64,000 bases of DNA, from NCBI GenBank assembly GCA_903834785.1, contig CAILKP010000064.1, positions 1 through 64,000 of the forward strand. The letters run 5' to 3'. The notes below the pieces were generated by a model. The model was given only the letters and a program-made list of their open reading frames with translations. It was not told where the DNA came from and did no database searches. Positions 28,667 through 37,666 of the stretch are shown here, one piece after another (within the stretch, counting starts at the first letter, position 1; each line of letters begins with the position of its first letter). Origin of the DNA: an uncultured bacterium (lineage in GTDB: Bacteria; Planctomycetota; Phycisphaerae; Phycisphaerales; UBA1924). Both the position numbers and the translations under genes were made by a program.

Positions 28667-30567
28667 CGTGCCCCCCCGCCCGCAGGCACCACTGGCACCT
28701 CACGCGGGGCAAACGGCCCGCGCCCGCCCGCCGTCTTCTGACCGATCACCCCAAGCAGCCCGATGTCCTGCTTCTGCCTGGCATGCGGAGACACCCCCGA
28801 GAGCTTGTCCGGGTCAAACAGCATCGTCGAGCTGAAGTAAAACAGCGGCACCAGCGGCATGTCCCGCTCCACCACAATCGCCTCCGCCTCCCGCAGCAGT
28901 TCCATCCGTTTGGCCGGTTCGCGCTCCGCATCCGACCGCTTCATCAGTTCATCAAACTCCGCGGAGACATACCCCCGGTCGTTGTTGTTGTCGTCCGAGC
29001 GGTTCACATCCAGGAACGTCGTCGGGTCTCCATAGTCACCGAACCACGAGCCGCGCGACACCATGAAGTTGTGGTTCTTCAGGTCGTTGCGAAGGACCTT
29101 GATCTCCTTCTGCACCAGCCGCACCGTCACGCCAAGGTTCATCTCCCAGTCGCGCTTCATCGCCTGGGCAATCAGGTCGTGCCCGCCATCGCGGTTAAAC
29201 AGCACCTCAATCTCCGGCAGCCCCTTGCCGCCGGGGAATCCCGCCTCCGCCAGCAGCTTCCTGCCGCCCTCAACGTCATACTCCAGCCCCTTCGGCGGCG
29301 TGTACCTGCGGATCGACCCCGGCGGCACGATCGAGCCCGCCACCGTCTCACCGCTCCGCCGGATGTTCTCAACCATGTTCCGCTTGTCGATCACCATCGA
29401 CAGCGCCCGCCGCACCCGCGCATCGGCCAGCGGGTTCGTCCGCCCGTCCGGCAGTGCAGGCAGGCAGTTGAAGTTGTACCAGTACGTGCCGAACGTCGGG
29501 AACGAGTGCACCCGCTTCCTCGGATCCGGCGGCAGCCGCCGGTCAATCGCCACCGGGTCCAGCCCCTGGCTCTTGAGCTTCTGGTACTCGTCCCAGTGCT
29601 CGCGGTAAAACGCCTCCTTCTCCGCCAGCATCTCCGCCCGGTAGTCCGGCACCATGTCCGTCAGCCAGTCCACCGTCCGGGTCTGGAACGCCATCACCTG
29701 CGCATTGGGATCACTGACCGACGGCATCAGGATTGAATCCGCATGAATGTCCGCCTGATTCCAGTAGTGCTCGTTGCGCACCAGCAGCATGTCACGCTTG
29801 AACCGCCAGCCCTCCAGCCTGAACTTACCATTGCTCACCAGCAGCGGCGGCCGCGTCCACTGGCTTGAAAACTCCAGCCGCCCCGTCACCGCACTGGGCT
29901 GCTCGTACCGCTCCACCACCGGCCCGTACACCGGGAAGAACGACTCAAAGGCCATCAGCTCCAGGAAGTACGCCACCGGCCGCTCCAGCGTCACCACCAG
30001 CGTGCGTGCATCCGGTGCCCGCACTCCCACCGTCTCATCAAACCGCCGCACCGTCTCGGCCCACAACTTCCGCGCCTCCACCGGCCGCGCCGCCCCGGCC
30101 GACTCGGCCTCAAACTTCTTCAGCTCCTCCGCCCGCCACCGGTAAAACTCCCCCGCGCCCTGAATCAGCCGAAACAGCGTCGCGTAATCGTTCTTCAGAT
30201 CCGGCAGCAGCGCCCGCCGCCACGAGTACCGGAAGTCCTCCGCCGTCACCGGCTTGCCGTTGCTCCACTTCGCATCGCCCCGCAGCTTGAACGTGTACAC
30301 CAGCCCGTCCTCGCTGATGTTCCACGACTCGGCGACTCCCGGCACCGATGAGAACTCCGCCGAGAACCGGTCCGAGTTCAGCAGCCCCTCATACAGCGCC
30401 GCCGCCACGCGATAGTCCTGCAGCCAGCTCATCTGCTGCAGGTCCAGCGTGTTGCAGTCGCCGCGATTGATCACAACCACATCCGCCCGCGGCGACGCCG
30501 GCTCCATGAGCCCGACGCCCACCAGCAGCATCGCAACCAGCACCAGCGGCAGCAGCAGCTTCCACAT
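28663..30567 (-). CDS. Peptide ABC transporter substrate-binding protein (OppA type)
   Basis: A 634-residue extracytoplasmic binding protein of family 5 (SBP_bac_5). An N-terminal hydrophobic segment (about 3-22) serves as signal or anchor; no lipobox cysteine is obvious. The bilobal domain includes the family signature region WKFTLR-like (VYTFKLRGDAKWSNGKPVTAEDF) near residue 95-117. It is coupled to the oppB-type gene by a 4-base overlap. I start at the ATG at 30567, which opens directly on the hydrophobic segment; the frame extends eleven codons upstream. Confidence 0.88.
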   Translation of the reverse strand: MWKLLLPLVLVAMLLVGVGLMEPASPRADVVVINRGDCNTLDLQQMSWLQDYRVAAALYEGLLNSDRFSAEFSSVPGVAESWNISEDGLVYTFKLRGDAKWSNGKPVTAEDFRYSWRRALLPDLKNDYATLFRLIQGAGEFYRWRAEELKKFEAESAGAARPVEARKLWAETVRRFDETVGVRAPDARTLVVTLERPVAYFLELMAFESFFPVYGPVVERYEQPSAVTGRLEFSSQWTRPPLLVSNGKFRLEGWRFKRDMLLVRNEHYWNQADIHADSILMPSVSDPNAQVMAFQTRTVDWLTDMVPDYRAEMLAEKEAFYREHWDEYQKLKSQGLDPVAIDRRLPPDPRKRVHSFPTFGTYWYNFNCLPALPDGRTNPLADARVRRALSMVIDKRNMVENIRRSGETVAGSIVPPGSIRRYTPPKGLEYDVEGGRKLLAEAGFPGGKGLPEIEVLFNRDGGHDLIAQAMKRDWEMNLGVTVRLVQKEIKVLRNDLKNHNFMVSRGSWFGDYGDPTTFLDVNRSDDNNNDRGYVSAEFDELMKRSDAEREPAKRMELLREAEAIVVERDMPLVPLFYFSSTMLFDPDKLSGVSPHARQKQDIGLLGVIGQKTAGGRGPFAPREVPVVPAGGGAR

Positions 30568-30695
30568 GACCACCAGCGTAGTGCACCCGCACCCGCGCAA
30601 TCATGTCGAAGTCACAGCACACACGCCCCGCCGCGTGCATCCCTTCCCCGTCACCTTGCCCTGCAATCGCAAACCACCCGCCGCCCCCCAACCAC

Positions 30696-31760
30696 TCACG
30701 GCTTGAAGCGATCGGCCGGGAACCCAAACGGCGGCTTGCTCAGCACGCCATCAGCCCCGATCAGCGCCGCAATGTCCGTCGGCGGCTTCGGCCTCGCCCC
30801 GCCCTTGTCCAGCAGGCCGCCCGTAATCGCCACAATCGTGCCCGCCGCACCCGAGGCCTGCTCGATCATCTGCGTCTCAATGCCCTCAATCGGCTTGCTC
30901 CGCAGCCGCACAATGGCCACCGCCACATCGCCGGCAAACGCCGCCGCCTCGCGGTACGTCGCATCGTTGAGCGTCGTGGAGATCACCACATCCCGCACCG
31001 CACCCGCCGCACGGATCACCGGCGACATGTACGCCGCGCTGCCCGGCTCACCAATCGCCGCGGCACGCTTGCCGCCGATCTGCGACAGCTTGCTCACCGT
31101 CGAAGTCAGCAGCCCTGCCTCGGCCTTGGCCGCCGGAATGCTCACCGCCGTCGCCAGGGCACGCACCGCCGCATCAACCACAAACGGATCGTTCGTCTTG
31201 CCCGCGACCTCCGCCAGGGCGTTGACGGCCTTGGTCAGGTCCGCCGGGTTCACCGCCGGGTCCTGCTTGGCCGTCACCTCAAACAGCCGCCCCACGCCCA
31301 CGCACGCCGCAACCCGCACCGGGCTCGAGACCGTCTTCTCCGGATCCAGCTGCGACAGCAGCACCGCCAGCGTGCCCGTCGCCCCAGCCTCACCGGCAAT
31401 CCGCAGCGCGTTGATGGCCGTCTGCTCCTTGCCCGAAGCCACCAGTTCCTCCAGCGTGCCACGCAGCGCCGCGGCATACTCCAGCCGGAACTGCAGCGAC
31501 GCATTGCCCGACAGCGGCTTAAGCAGCGCGGTCCGGGCCACGCGGATCTGCTCCGCATCGCCCATCAGCCCCGCCTTGGCCGCCTTCACCGCCGCCTCCA
31601 GCGTGTTCTTGTCATCATCCGTCAGCCGCGCCTTGGTCACCAGCGCATCGGGGATCGACACCCCCTGCGCAAACGCACCCGTCGCGGTGAACCCCATTGT
31701 GACCAGCGCCAGCATCAAGGCGGCGGCAGTGCGAGCGACACGGTTCCCGGAGTTCATCAT
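30696..31760 (-). CDS. Secreted helical repeat (HEAT-like) protein
   Basis: A 354-residue protein with a signal peptide ending in AFAQG. The mature part is almost entirely alpha-helical, Ala-rich and repeats helix pairs of about 35-40 residues (for example TAINALRIAGEAGATGTLAVLL and VVDAAVRALATAVSIP), which looks like a HEAT-type solenoid. No enzyme motif is seen. I start at the ATG at 31760; another at 31775 is equally possible. It follows the coiled-coil lipoprotein gene on the same strand and may be co-transcribed with it (gap 177 bases). Confidence 0.65.
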   Translation of the reverse strand: MMNSGNRVARTAAALMLALVTMGFTATGAFAQGVSIPDALVTKARLTDDDKNTLEAAVKAAKAGLMGDAEQIRVARTALLKPLSGNASLQFRLEYAAALRGTLEELVASGKEQTAINALRIAGEAGATGTLAVLLSQLDPEKTVSSPVRVAACVGVGRLFEVTAKQDPAVNPADLTKAVNALAEVAGKTNDPFVVDAAVRALATAVSIPAAKAEAGLLTSTVSKLSQIGGKRAAAIGEPGSAAYMSPVIRAAGAVRDVVISTTLNDATYREAAAFAGDVAVAIVRLRSKPIEGIETQMIEQASGAAGTIVAITGGLLDKGGARPKPPTDIAALIGADGVLSKPPFGFPADRFKP

Positions 31761-31937
31761 GGCGTGCTGGGGCATGGCGTAAAGCGTGTGGGCGGTCAGA
31801 ACGATTCGATGCGACACCGTCAGGAGAACAACTTCAACCCGGAGGGGCAGCGAGAGAGCGGAGACGAGGGTAGGGATCAAACACACCCGGCGACGACCTC
31901 GCCGCCGCCAGGCCCCACCCCACCCCTCCCCGCCCCC

Positions 31938-33992
31938 TTACTTGCCCCCGCCCATCATCTTGGCCATCTGCTCCTGCATCTTCTTGACCAGAGCCGCGGC
32001 AAACTCTTTTTCGGTGGCAAACTTGCCACCCTTCAGGTCCGTCGCCACCTCGCTGAACGCCGTCTGAATCGGTGCGATCATGGCGGCAGTGCCACCCCCC
32101 GCCGCCGCCAGAATGTCCGCCGGAGGCAGCGCCTTCCACTTGCCCTCGATGACCTGGAACTGCATCGGCGACGCACCCGCGACGGTCGTCTTGGCGACCG
32201 CCGTCTTGCCATCCGATCCGACAGTGACCTTGAAGTCCGACTCCTTGAACTTCACGTCCTTCAAGCCGTCCATCGCCGACAGCCCGGCCGCCATCTGTGC
32301 CGCCATCGGGTCAGCCTTGAGCACAGCGGACAGCGGCTTACTGAACTTCTCGGTGCACAGCTTGTCGAGCGCCATCATCGACGATGCGAACTTGATCACC
32401 GTCTCCACAGACGCCTTCTCGCGGTCGTTCTTGTAGTGATAAAACGGAATCGCCTTGGAATAGTCTCCACTGTTGCTGATCTCGATGGACTCCCGCAGCA
32501 GCGTCATCACTTCCTCCGGCACCCCGTTCGCCGCGGCAGCCGCAGCCGCCGCCGGGTCCGCCTTCGGTGCCGGCGCAGGAGCCGTCTCACCCTTGGCCAG
32601 CTTGTCGAGCTGCTTGGTCAGCCGCTCCAGCTTCTTCTCATCACCGCCAAAGCCCGCGACCTTCTCCTTCAGCTCGCCGTAGGCCGTCCGCGCCGCGGTC
32701 ATCGCCTCGCCGGCCTGCTTGGCCGCATCCTCGGCAAACGCCGCGTACGACGAGCTCTTGGCCAGCGCCGGCTCCAGCGTCGCCGCCGCACGCATCGCCT
32801 CCGCCAGCCGCTCCTTGCTGCGGGCCTTCAGCAGGTTCAAGTCCGCCAACGCCTGCTGCACCGAGGCGTCAGCCTGCTGGCCGCTCTTGCGCTGCTCCGG
32901 CGTCGTGTCCGCACCCAGTTGCTTGGCGGAGGCACCCGCCGCCGTGAAGTACGACTCCGCCAGCGACAACACCGCCGACAGCGACGCGTCCTTAACCGCA
33001 TCGCGCAGCCCGTCAGTCTCAGCCGAGCCGCCCGCCTTGAGCTGCTCCAGCCGCCCCTTGAGCCCGCTGCCATCTTCCGCGGCATGCAGCTTCAGCAGCG
33101 CATCGGCCGCAACAGTCACCCGCGCACCGGTCTCAGCGGCCTGCGCACCAGTGTCCACACTCTCCGCCCGCACCAGCGACTGCCTGTCCGCCAGCGACTT
33201 GGCCGCCGCCTCAACCCGGGTCGATGCCTCCCGCAGGCCCGCGATCTGACCGTCGATGGACTTGACCTCCGGCACCAGCGTCGCGTTCTCCGCCGCCAGG
33301 TACGCCGCGTCACGGTCCAGCTCATCAGCCCGGCGGTTCACCGCCGCGGCACGCTCGGCACTCTCCAGCGCAGCCGTCGCCGTCCCGCCGATGCTCGCAT
33401 TACGCAACTTGCCCGCCTCTTCACGCAGCTTCTTGCTCTGCGCCGCCTTCTCGTCAATCTGCTTCTGCGTCGCGTCAATCTTGCTCGTCAGCGCCGTCTT
33501 CTGGCCGCTCAGGTCCGCCACACGCTTGTCCACCTCGCCCTTGTCCTTGCCCAGCCGCGCGATGTCCTCCGCCAGGCTCACCTTCGCCGCCGCGGCCGAG
33601 ATCGACGCCTGCCGCCGGTACAAGTCGGCGCTGTTCAGCACCGCCGTCCCCAGATACACCGCCTCCTGCTCCTTCTCAGCCGCAAGTGCGGCAACCACGT
33701 GCCCCATCTGCTCCTGCACCCGCCCTTGCAGCAGCCGCATCGCCGCCGTGTTCCCGCTCGTGGCCTTCACCAGCTTGTCCAGCTCATCACGCACCTCACG
33801 CAGCGCCACAAACCGCCGCGCCTCCACCGAGATCATCTGCTGACCCGCCGATGTCAGCAGCGTCACCTTCCCGGAAATCTCACGCAGCTTCGCGCTCGTC
33901 TCATCCTCGCCGCACCCGGCAAAGAACGCCGACGTGACCAGCAGACCCGAGAGCAGAACAGTGACCGCGGCATTGCCCGAGCGAACAGCCAT
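31938..33992 (-). CDS. Large coiled-coil lipoprotein
   Basis: A 684-residue probable lipoprotein with lipobox FFAGC (C27). From about 30 to 460 it is a long alpha-helical coiled coil with heptad-like Ala/Leu/Glu/Lys patterns (for example DKRVADLSGQKTALTSKIDATQKQIDEK). An Ala/Pro linker near 465-485 leads to a smaller C-terminal domain (about 490-680) ending in MMGGGK. It is likely a structural or scaffolding protein in the periplasm. AAGGAG lies six bases before the ATG. I recognise no named family; the C-terminal domain could be NTF2-like, but this is unsure. Confidence 0.7.
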   Translation of the reverse strand: MAVRSGNAAVTVLLSGLLVTSAFFAGCGEDETSAKLREISGKVTLLTSAGQQMISVEARRFVALREVRDELDKLVKATSGNTAAMRLLQGRVQEQMGHVVAALAAEKEQEAVYLGTAVLNSADLYRRQASISAAAAKVSLAEDIARLGKDKGEVDKRVADLSGQKTALTSKIDATQKQIDEKAAQSKKLREEAGKLRNASIGGTATAALESAERAAAVNRRADELDRDAAYLAAENATLVPEVKSIDGQIAGLREASTRVEAAAKSLADRQSLVRAESVDTGAQAAETGARVTVAADALLKLHAAEDGSGLKGRLEQLKAGGSAETDGLRDAVKDASLSAVLSLAESYFTAAGASAKQLGADTTPEQRKSGQQADASVQQALADLNLLKARSKERLAEAMRAAATLEPALAKSSSYAAFAEDAAKQAGEAMTAARTAYGELKEKVAGFGGDEKKLERLTKQLDKLAKGETAPAPAPKADPAAAAAAAANGVPEEVMTLLRESIEISNSGDYSKAIPFYHYKNDREKASVETVIKFASSMMALDKLCTEKFSKPLSAVLKADPMAAQMAAGLSAMDGLKDVKFKESDFKVTVGSDGKTAVAKTTVAGASPMQFQVIEGKWKALPPADILAAAGGGTAAMIAPIQTAFSEVATDLKGGKFATEKEFAAALVKKMQEQMAKMMGGGK

Positions 33993-34516
33993 GAGAACTC
34001 CTTAGCAGACATGCACGTGCCGTGCAGATTGAGATCCAAACCACCCGGCCAAAACGCCGGCGAACCAAACGCCCCTCTCCACCTCCCGACCCAACCCTTC
34101 CCCACCCCTTGCCCACCCCTTGCCCACCCGCCCCCCGTCCAAATATCCGCCCCGCCACCCCACCGAGACACGAACACCACCCCGCTGACGCGAGTTTAGC
34201 CAATCTCACCACCGCATGTTCGCACAATTGCCCCACCGGGTTGCCACCAACCCCAAACACCTCCCGGCCCCTCCCAACCCTTCCCCGCCCCCTCCGGCGC
34301 CGTCCGACACCGCCCAACGCCGCCCCCCGCTACTCCACCGCCTCCGCCACCTCCGGCCTCACAAACCTCGGCCGGGCCACTTCCACCCAGCCCCCACCTT
34401 CCGCACCCCACCCCGGTACCAGCGTCCGGGGGCGCCTCGGCCCAGAGGCCGTCACCCCCGCCACATCCCCGACAAGCACCGGCAACAGCCCGGAGTCAAG
34501 CTTGCTCGCGAGCCGC
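33993..34516. other. Pyrimidine-rich intergenic region
   Basis: These 524 bases are extremely C-rich on the plus strand, with short tandem units such as CCCCTTGCCCAC repeated near 34098-34125. Open frames across it are Pro/Arg-rich on one strand and Gly-rich on the other, with no homology-like pattern, so I see no gene. It is the longest gene-free stretch in the window. Confidence 0.55.
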
Positions 34517-36037
34517 TTACGCGCGATCTTCCGCCTCCGCCCCCTTCGCCTTATCCAGCGCCTGCCCCCGTGTGCCTTCTGGCTCCCGGAAGTGATCCGC
34601 GTTGGCCAGCGCATAATCAAGCAGCCGGGCCACTCGGCCCCCACGATCCTCGTAGAACTCCTTGTCCAGCGGCTCGAAGGGCCCGTCTCCATCATCAGGC
34701 AGCAGTTCAGACAACTTCTTGTGCCGCGTTTCATCGTCCACGCTCGGTCCCGCCGGTCCGAACATGTCCGCCACCTGCTGGAACATCTCGGCATCCCGTG
34801 AGCACCCCATCGCCCGAAATCCTTCGATCGCATCTCGCCAGCGCCTCCCCGACGAGTTGATAAGGAACTGCGAGATCCCGCCGTTGTTCACCTGATCGAT
34901 CAGGATGCGCACCGCCATCACATGCCGCTGAGGGGCACTGAGGCTCTCCCATCCGCCCTCATCCCAGCGGTTGCCAGCAAACTCGAACGGGGAGGTGATC
35001 CCCGCCCGTGTCAGCCTCGCTTCGGCGACGCCCTCGCGAACGTCCGCCGAACTGGAAGCCGCCCCTCTCTGTAGCGCCGCCTCCGCATCCGCCGAGTTGC
35101 AGCGCCCCAGCAGCCGATACACCTCAGCGAGCGCGGAGTTGTTCCTGTTGTCCATCTCCATGCATTCGAGTGCGCTCGCAAGCCCGAGCAACTGCCCCTC
35201 GTTCACGACGACATCAGCCTCTCGCAGCGAACTCAATATCATCCGAAGCGCCTTACTCCCCGCGACCATGTACTGACTGCTCGTCAGCAACTCAATCGCC
35301 CGTGTCCGATCAAGCACCAGAAGGCACTGCGCCGGCTGATCGCCGAAATAGCCCCGACTCAGGTCGACCCACGGCACAATCGCCTCAAACGCAGCGGCTC
35401 GGAACCGCGGCGAGTACCGATTGGCTTTCCGCCCCCACATGACACCGATCATCGCACGCGCAACCAAGTCGTCGTTGTCAGCTCGGCACGCAGTCACAAA
35501 CGGTTCAACACACGCGTCGGAGCCGATTGCGCCAATCACCCTCGCCGCTTCAAGGCGAATCGCCTTACTCGGATCCCGCACCAGCGGTGCCACCAGCGGT
35601 CCCGCCTCCTCCGGGGCAAGGGGCACGAGACAGTCCAGCACCGTTTCCAGCGGCTCTTTACGTTCCCATAGACCTCCTCCACCTCCTTGCTCATCGCCAC
35701 CGCACGGCTTTCGAAAGCGAGGATCGGTGATCGCGGCCAGCAGTGCCGGCACCATCCGCACTCCTCCGGCCTCGATTGCACATCGGGCGATATCAAAATC
35801 GCTGTCCAGCAGCATCTCCACCAGTTCCTCAGGCGGACGACGCGACAGTTCCTCCACGGCCGCCTCACGCATCGCAAAGTAGTCGGACATCGACGCCTTC
35901 CACTCCGGCTTCCGCACCCAGTCGCGAAAGCTGTTCCACCCTCCGCCCGACTGCCGCCTACGCCAATAGCCCACAATCATCCACACCGCAAGTAGCACCA
36001 CCAGGATGCCCAAAACGATCAACAGTCCTCGCAGCAT
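34517..36037 (-). CDS. Membrane-anchored HEAT-like protein with C-terminal DMP19 domain
   Basis: A 506-residue protein. A single N-terminal membrane helix (about 4-24) is followed by a HEAT-like helical region (about 50-350, including LVAPLVRDPSKAIRLEAARVIGAIGSDACVEPFV). The C-terminal domain (about 365-490) resembles DMP19/DUF4375: QVNNGGISQFLINSSGRRWRDAIEGFRAMG, then the FEPLDKEFYEDRGG region. In Neisseria the free-standing DMP19 protein is a DNA mimic that sequesters a repressor; many relatives have no known role. Fusion to a membrane-anchored solenoid argues against a simple DNA-mimic job. It lies 55 bases after the EVE-domain gene on the same strand. Confidence 0.78.
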   Translation of the reverse strand: MLRGLLIVLGILVVLLAVWMIVGYWRRRQSGGGWNSFRDWVRKPEWKASMSDYFAMREAAVEELSRRPPEELVEMLLDSDFDIARCAIEAGGVRMVPALLAAITDPRFRKPCGGDEQGGGGGLWERKEPLETVLDCLVPLAPEEAGPLVAPLVRDPSKAIRLEAARVIGAIGSDACVEPFVTACRADNDDLVARAMIGVMWGRKANRYSPRFRAAAFEAIVPWVDLSRGYFGDQPAQCLLVLDRTRAIELLTSSQYMVAGSKALRMILSSLREADVVVNEGQLLGLASALECMEMDNRNNSALAEVYRLLGRCNSADAEAALQRGAASSSADVREGVAEARLTRAGITSPFEFAGNRWDEGGWESLSAPQRHVMAVRILIDQVNNGGISQFLINSSGRRWRDAIEGFRAMGCSRDAEMFQQVADMFGPAGPSVDDETRHKKLSELLPDDGDGPFEPLDKEFYEDRGGRVARLLDYALANADHFREPEGTRGQALDKAKGAEAEDRA

Positions 36038-36092
36038 TCCTTCGGCTCCTCAACGCACAGTTCGCTCACCACCCTTCACGCCTCCCGCACCC

Positions 36093-36524
36093 TCACCCCG
36101 GCAACCCCGCCATCTTCCGCAGCAGCCGGTCCAGCGTCTTGCCCACCGCCATCACCGACAGCCGCCCCTGCGTCACCAGCGGAAACTCCTTAAACCGCGG
36201 ATCCGCCTTGATCGCCGCCAGCGTCACCCGGCTCTTGGCCGCCGCCACCGGTGCCAGCGTCACCACCGCAAACTTCGGCTCACCCTTGGCCGTCTTGCCC
36301 GGCTGCTCGGGGTCCTCAAACGGGTCGCTCGTCACCTTCGCCAGCCCCACCACCGCCTTCTCATCTCCGGTGTGATACACCAGCACCTCGTCGCCCTTGC
36401 GCATCGACCGCATCGCAATCAACGCCGCGGCATTGCTCACCCCGTCCCACCGGCACGTCCCCGCCTTCTGCAGGTCCGCAAAGCAGTAATCGCTCGGCTC
36501 AGTTTTCAGCAGGTACGTCGCCAT
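36093..36524 (-). CDS. EVE domain protein
   Basis: A 143-residue PUA-fold protein of the EVE family, starting at ATG 36524 with the diagnostic MATYLLKTEPSDY. Further family elements are WDGVSNAAALIAMRSMRKGDEVLVYHTG and VGLAKV. EVE domains bind modified bases in DNA or RNA and occur both as housekeeping proteins and next to restriction systems. No restriction gene is beside it here; the DMP19-domain gene follows and a class I methyltransferase gene is divergent. The longer open frame upstream of 36524 has no support. Confidence 0.87.
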   Translation of the reverse strand: MATYLLKTEPSDYCFADLQKAGTCRWDGVSNAAALIAMRSMRKGDEVLVYHTGDEKAVVGLAKVTSDPFEDPEQPGKTAKGEPKFAVVTLAPVAAAKSRVTLAAIKADPRFKEFPLVTQGRLSVMAVGKTLDRLLRKMAGLPG

Positions 36525-36748
36525 GGCCAGGTCATCAACTTCTTCGAGCGTCACCCGTTCATGGGGAGCCGCTCGTGCACGCACCCCACCACCCGACTGC
36601 AAAACCGTATCCGCCCCCCCACCCCCCCGCCACCACCCCCAGGCAAGGGAATTCCACAGTTCACTTTGCTTCAACCAGCCCCGCCCCCCCTCCCGGCTTT
36701 GGCTGAAGCATGGAGATGTGGACAATCGAACGGGATGGATCTTGCGGG

Positions 36749-36754
36749 TAGCAT
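36749..36754 (+). promoter_or_regulatory. Candidate -10 box immediately before the methyltransferase
   Basis: TAGCAT is followed by only five bases before the ATG at 36760, which would give a leaderless mRNA as proposed for furA. The -35 region is weak (TCGAAC, 36726-36731). Confidence 0.3.
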
Positions 36755-36759
36755 CTGGG

Positions 36760-37437
36760 ATGCTCAAGCCAGCTGAGGTGTACGCCGCGACGCGGGATTG
36801 GGAGGGGTACTTTGCCGCGGTGGCGGGCAAGGGGGCGCGGGAGACGCTGGTTGAGGGGTTGGAGTTGGTGGAGCGGGAGGGTGCGGCGGGGCTGGGTGCG
36901 GGAGGTGTAGGTGGTGCGGTGGAGCCGCCGCTGGCGATTGACCTGGGTGCGGGTGAGGGGCGTGATACGGCGGAGCTGCTGCGACGCGGGTGGCGGGTGC
37001 TGGCGATTGATGATCACGCATCGGCGGAGCGGCTGATTCGCGGGCGGACGGATGTTGAGGCCGGAGCGTGGGAGCGGCTGCGGTTTGAACGGCGCGACTT
37101 TGCGGGCATCGGGCCGGGCGGGCTGCGGCTGCCGCCAGCGCGGCTGATCAACGCGAGCTTTGCACTGCCGTTCTGCCCGCCGGGGCACTTTGCCACGCTG
37201 TGGGCGGAGATGTGCGGGGCACTGGTGCCGGGCGGGCTGCTGTGCGGGCAGTTGTTTGGCGACAAGGACACGTGGGCGACGATGCCGGACCGGACGCACC
37301 ACACGCGTGAGCAGGTGATGACGCTGCTGGAGCCGTTTGCGATCGTGTCAGTGCGGGAGGAAGACAAGCCGGGCAAGGAGTTTGACGGCAAGTCGAAGCA
37401 CTGGCATGTGTTTCACGTGGTGGCGAGGAGGAGGTAG
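36760..37437 (+). CDS. Class I SAM-dependent methyltransferase (TehB-like)
   Basis: A 225-residue protein. Motif I is IDLGAGEGRDTAELLRRGW, followed by the acidic end of strand 2 (VLAIDDHASA). The INASFALPFCPP segment matches motif IV of small-molecule methyltransferases such as TehB. The closing REEDKPGKEFDGKSKHWHVFHVVARR also fits that group. Target unknown; nucleic-acid methyltransferase motifs (DPPY/NPPY) are absent. I start at the ATG at 36760; the frame is open upstream through low-complexity sequence. It is divergent from the EVE gene. Confidence 0.82.
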   Translation: MLKPAEVYAATRDWEGYFAAVAGKGARETLVEGLELVEREGAAGLGAGGVGGAVEPPLAIDLGAGEGRDTAELLRRGWRVLAIDDHASAERLIRGRTDVEAGAWERLRFERRDFAGIGPGGLRLPPARLINASFALPFCPPGHFATLWAEMCGALVPGGLLCGQLFGDKDTWATMPDRTHHTREQVMTLLEPFAIVSVREEDKPGKEFDGKSKHWHVFHVVARRR

Positions 37438-37454
37438 TCGCGAGGGGAGAGAGA

Positions 37455-37552
37455 AAAGATGAAAGATGAAAGATGAAAGGGAAAGGCAAAAGAGGAAAGG
37501 CAGAAGAAGGAGGGCTGAAGACGGAGGGCAGAAGAGGGAAGGCGGAAGAGGG
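37455..37552 (+). repeat. Fourteen-copy 7-nt purine tandem repeat
   Basis: Exactly 98 bases divide into 14 heptamers. It starts with three AAAGATG units, then AAAGGGA, AAGGCAA, AAGAGGA, AAGGCAG, AAGAAGG, AGGGCTG, AAGACGG, AGGGCAG, AAGAGGG, AAGGCGG and AAGAGGG. Nearly all bases are purines on the plus strand. It lies between the converging methyltransferase and pstB genes and resembles the short heptanucleotide repeats described in filamentous cyanobacteria and other large genomes. Confidence 0.85.
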
Positions 37553-37560
37553 ACGGACAA

Positions 37561-37587
37561 AAGCACCCGCAGGACTGTCGGGTGCTT
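37561..37587 (-). terminator. Terminator of the pst operon
   Basis: AAGCACCCG (37561-37569) pairs with CGGGTGCTT (37579-37587) across CAGGACTGT. On the minus strand, downstream of pstB, the stem is followed by TTTTGTCC. It may also serve the converging methyltransferase gene. Confidence 0.7.
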
Positions 37588-37666
37588 GAACATGTCACGG
37601 ACGGCCCGCGACCAGTTGGGTTTGCTTGTCTGAGGCGATGCGGCTTTGCGGTCGGAGCGGCGGGGA

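Noticed and set aside
30603-34199. Plus-strand open frame of 1198 codons
   Set aside because: Arg/His-rich shadow opposite two secreted helical proteins with signal peptides and ribosome binding sites on the minus strand.
37455-37552. CRISPR array
   Set aside because: Units are 7 bases with no spacers; it is a simple tandem repeat.
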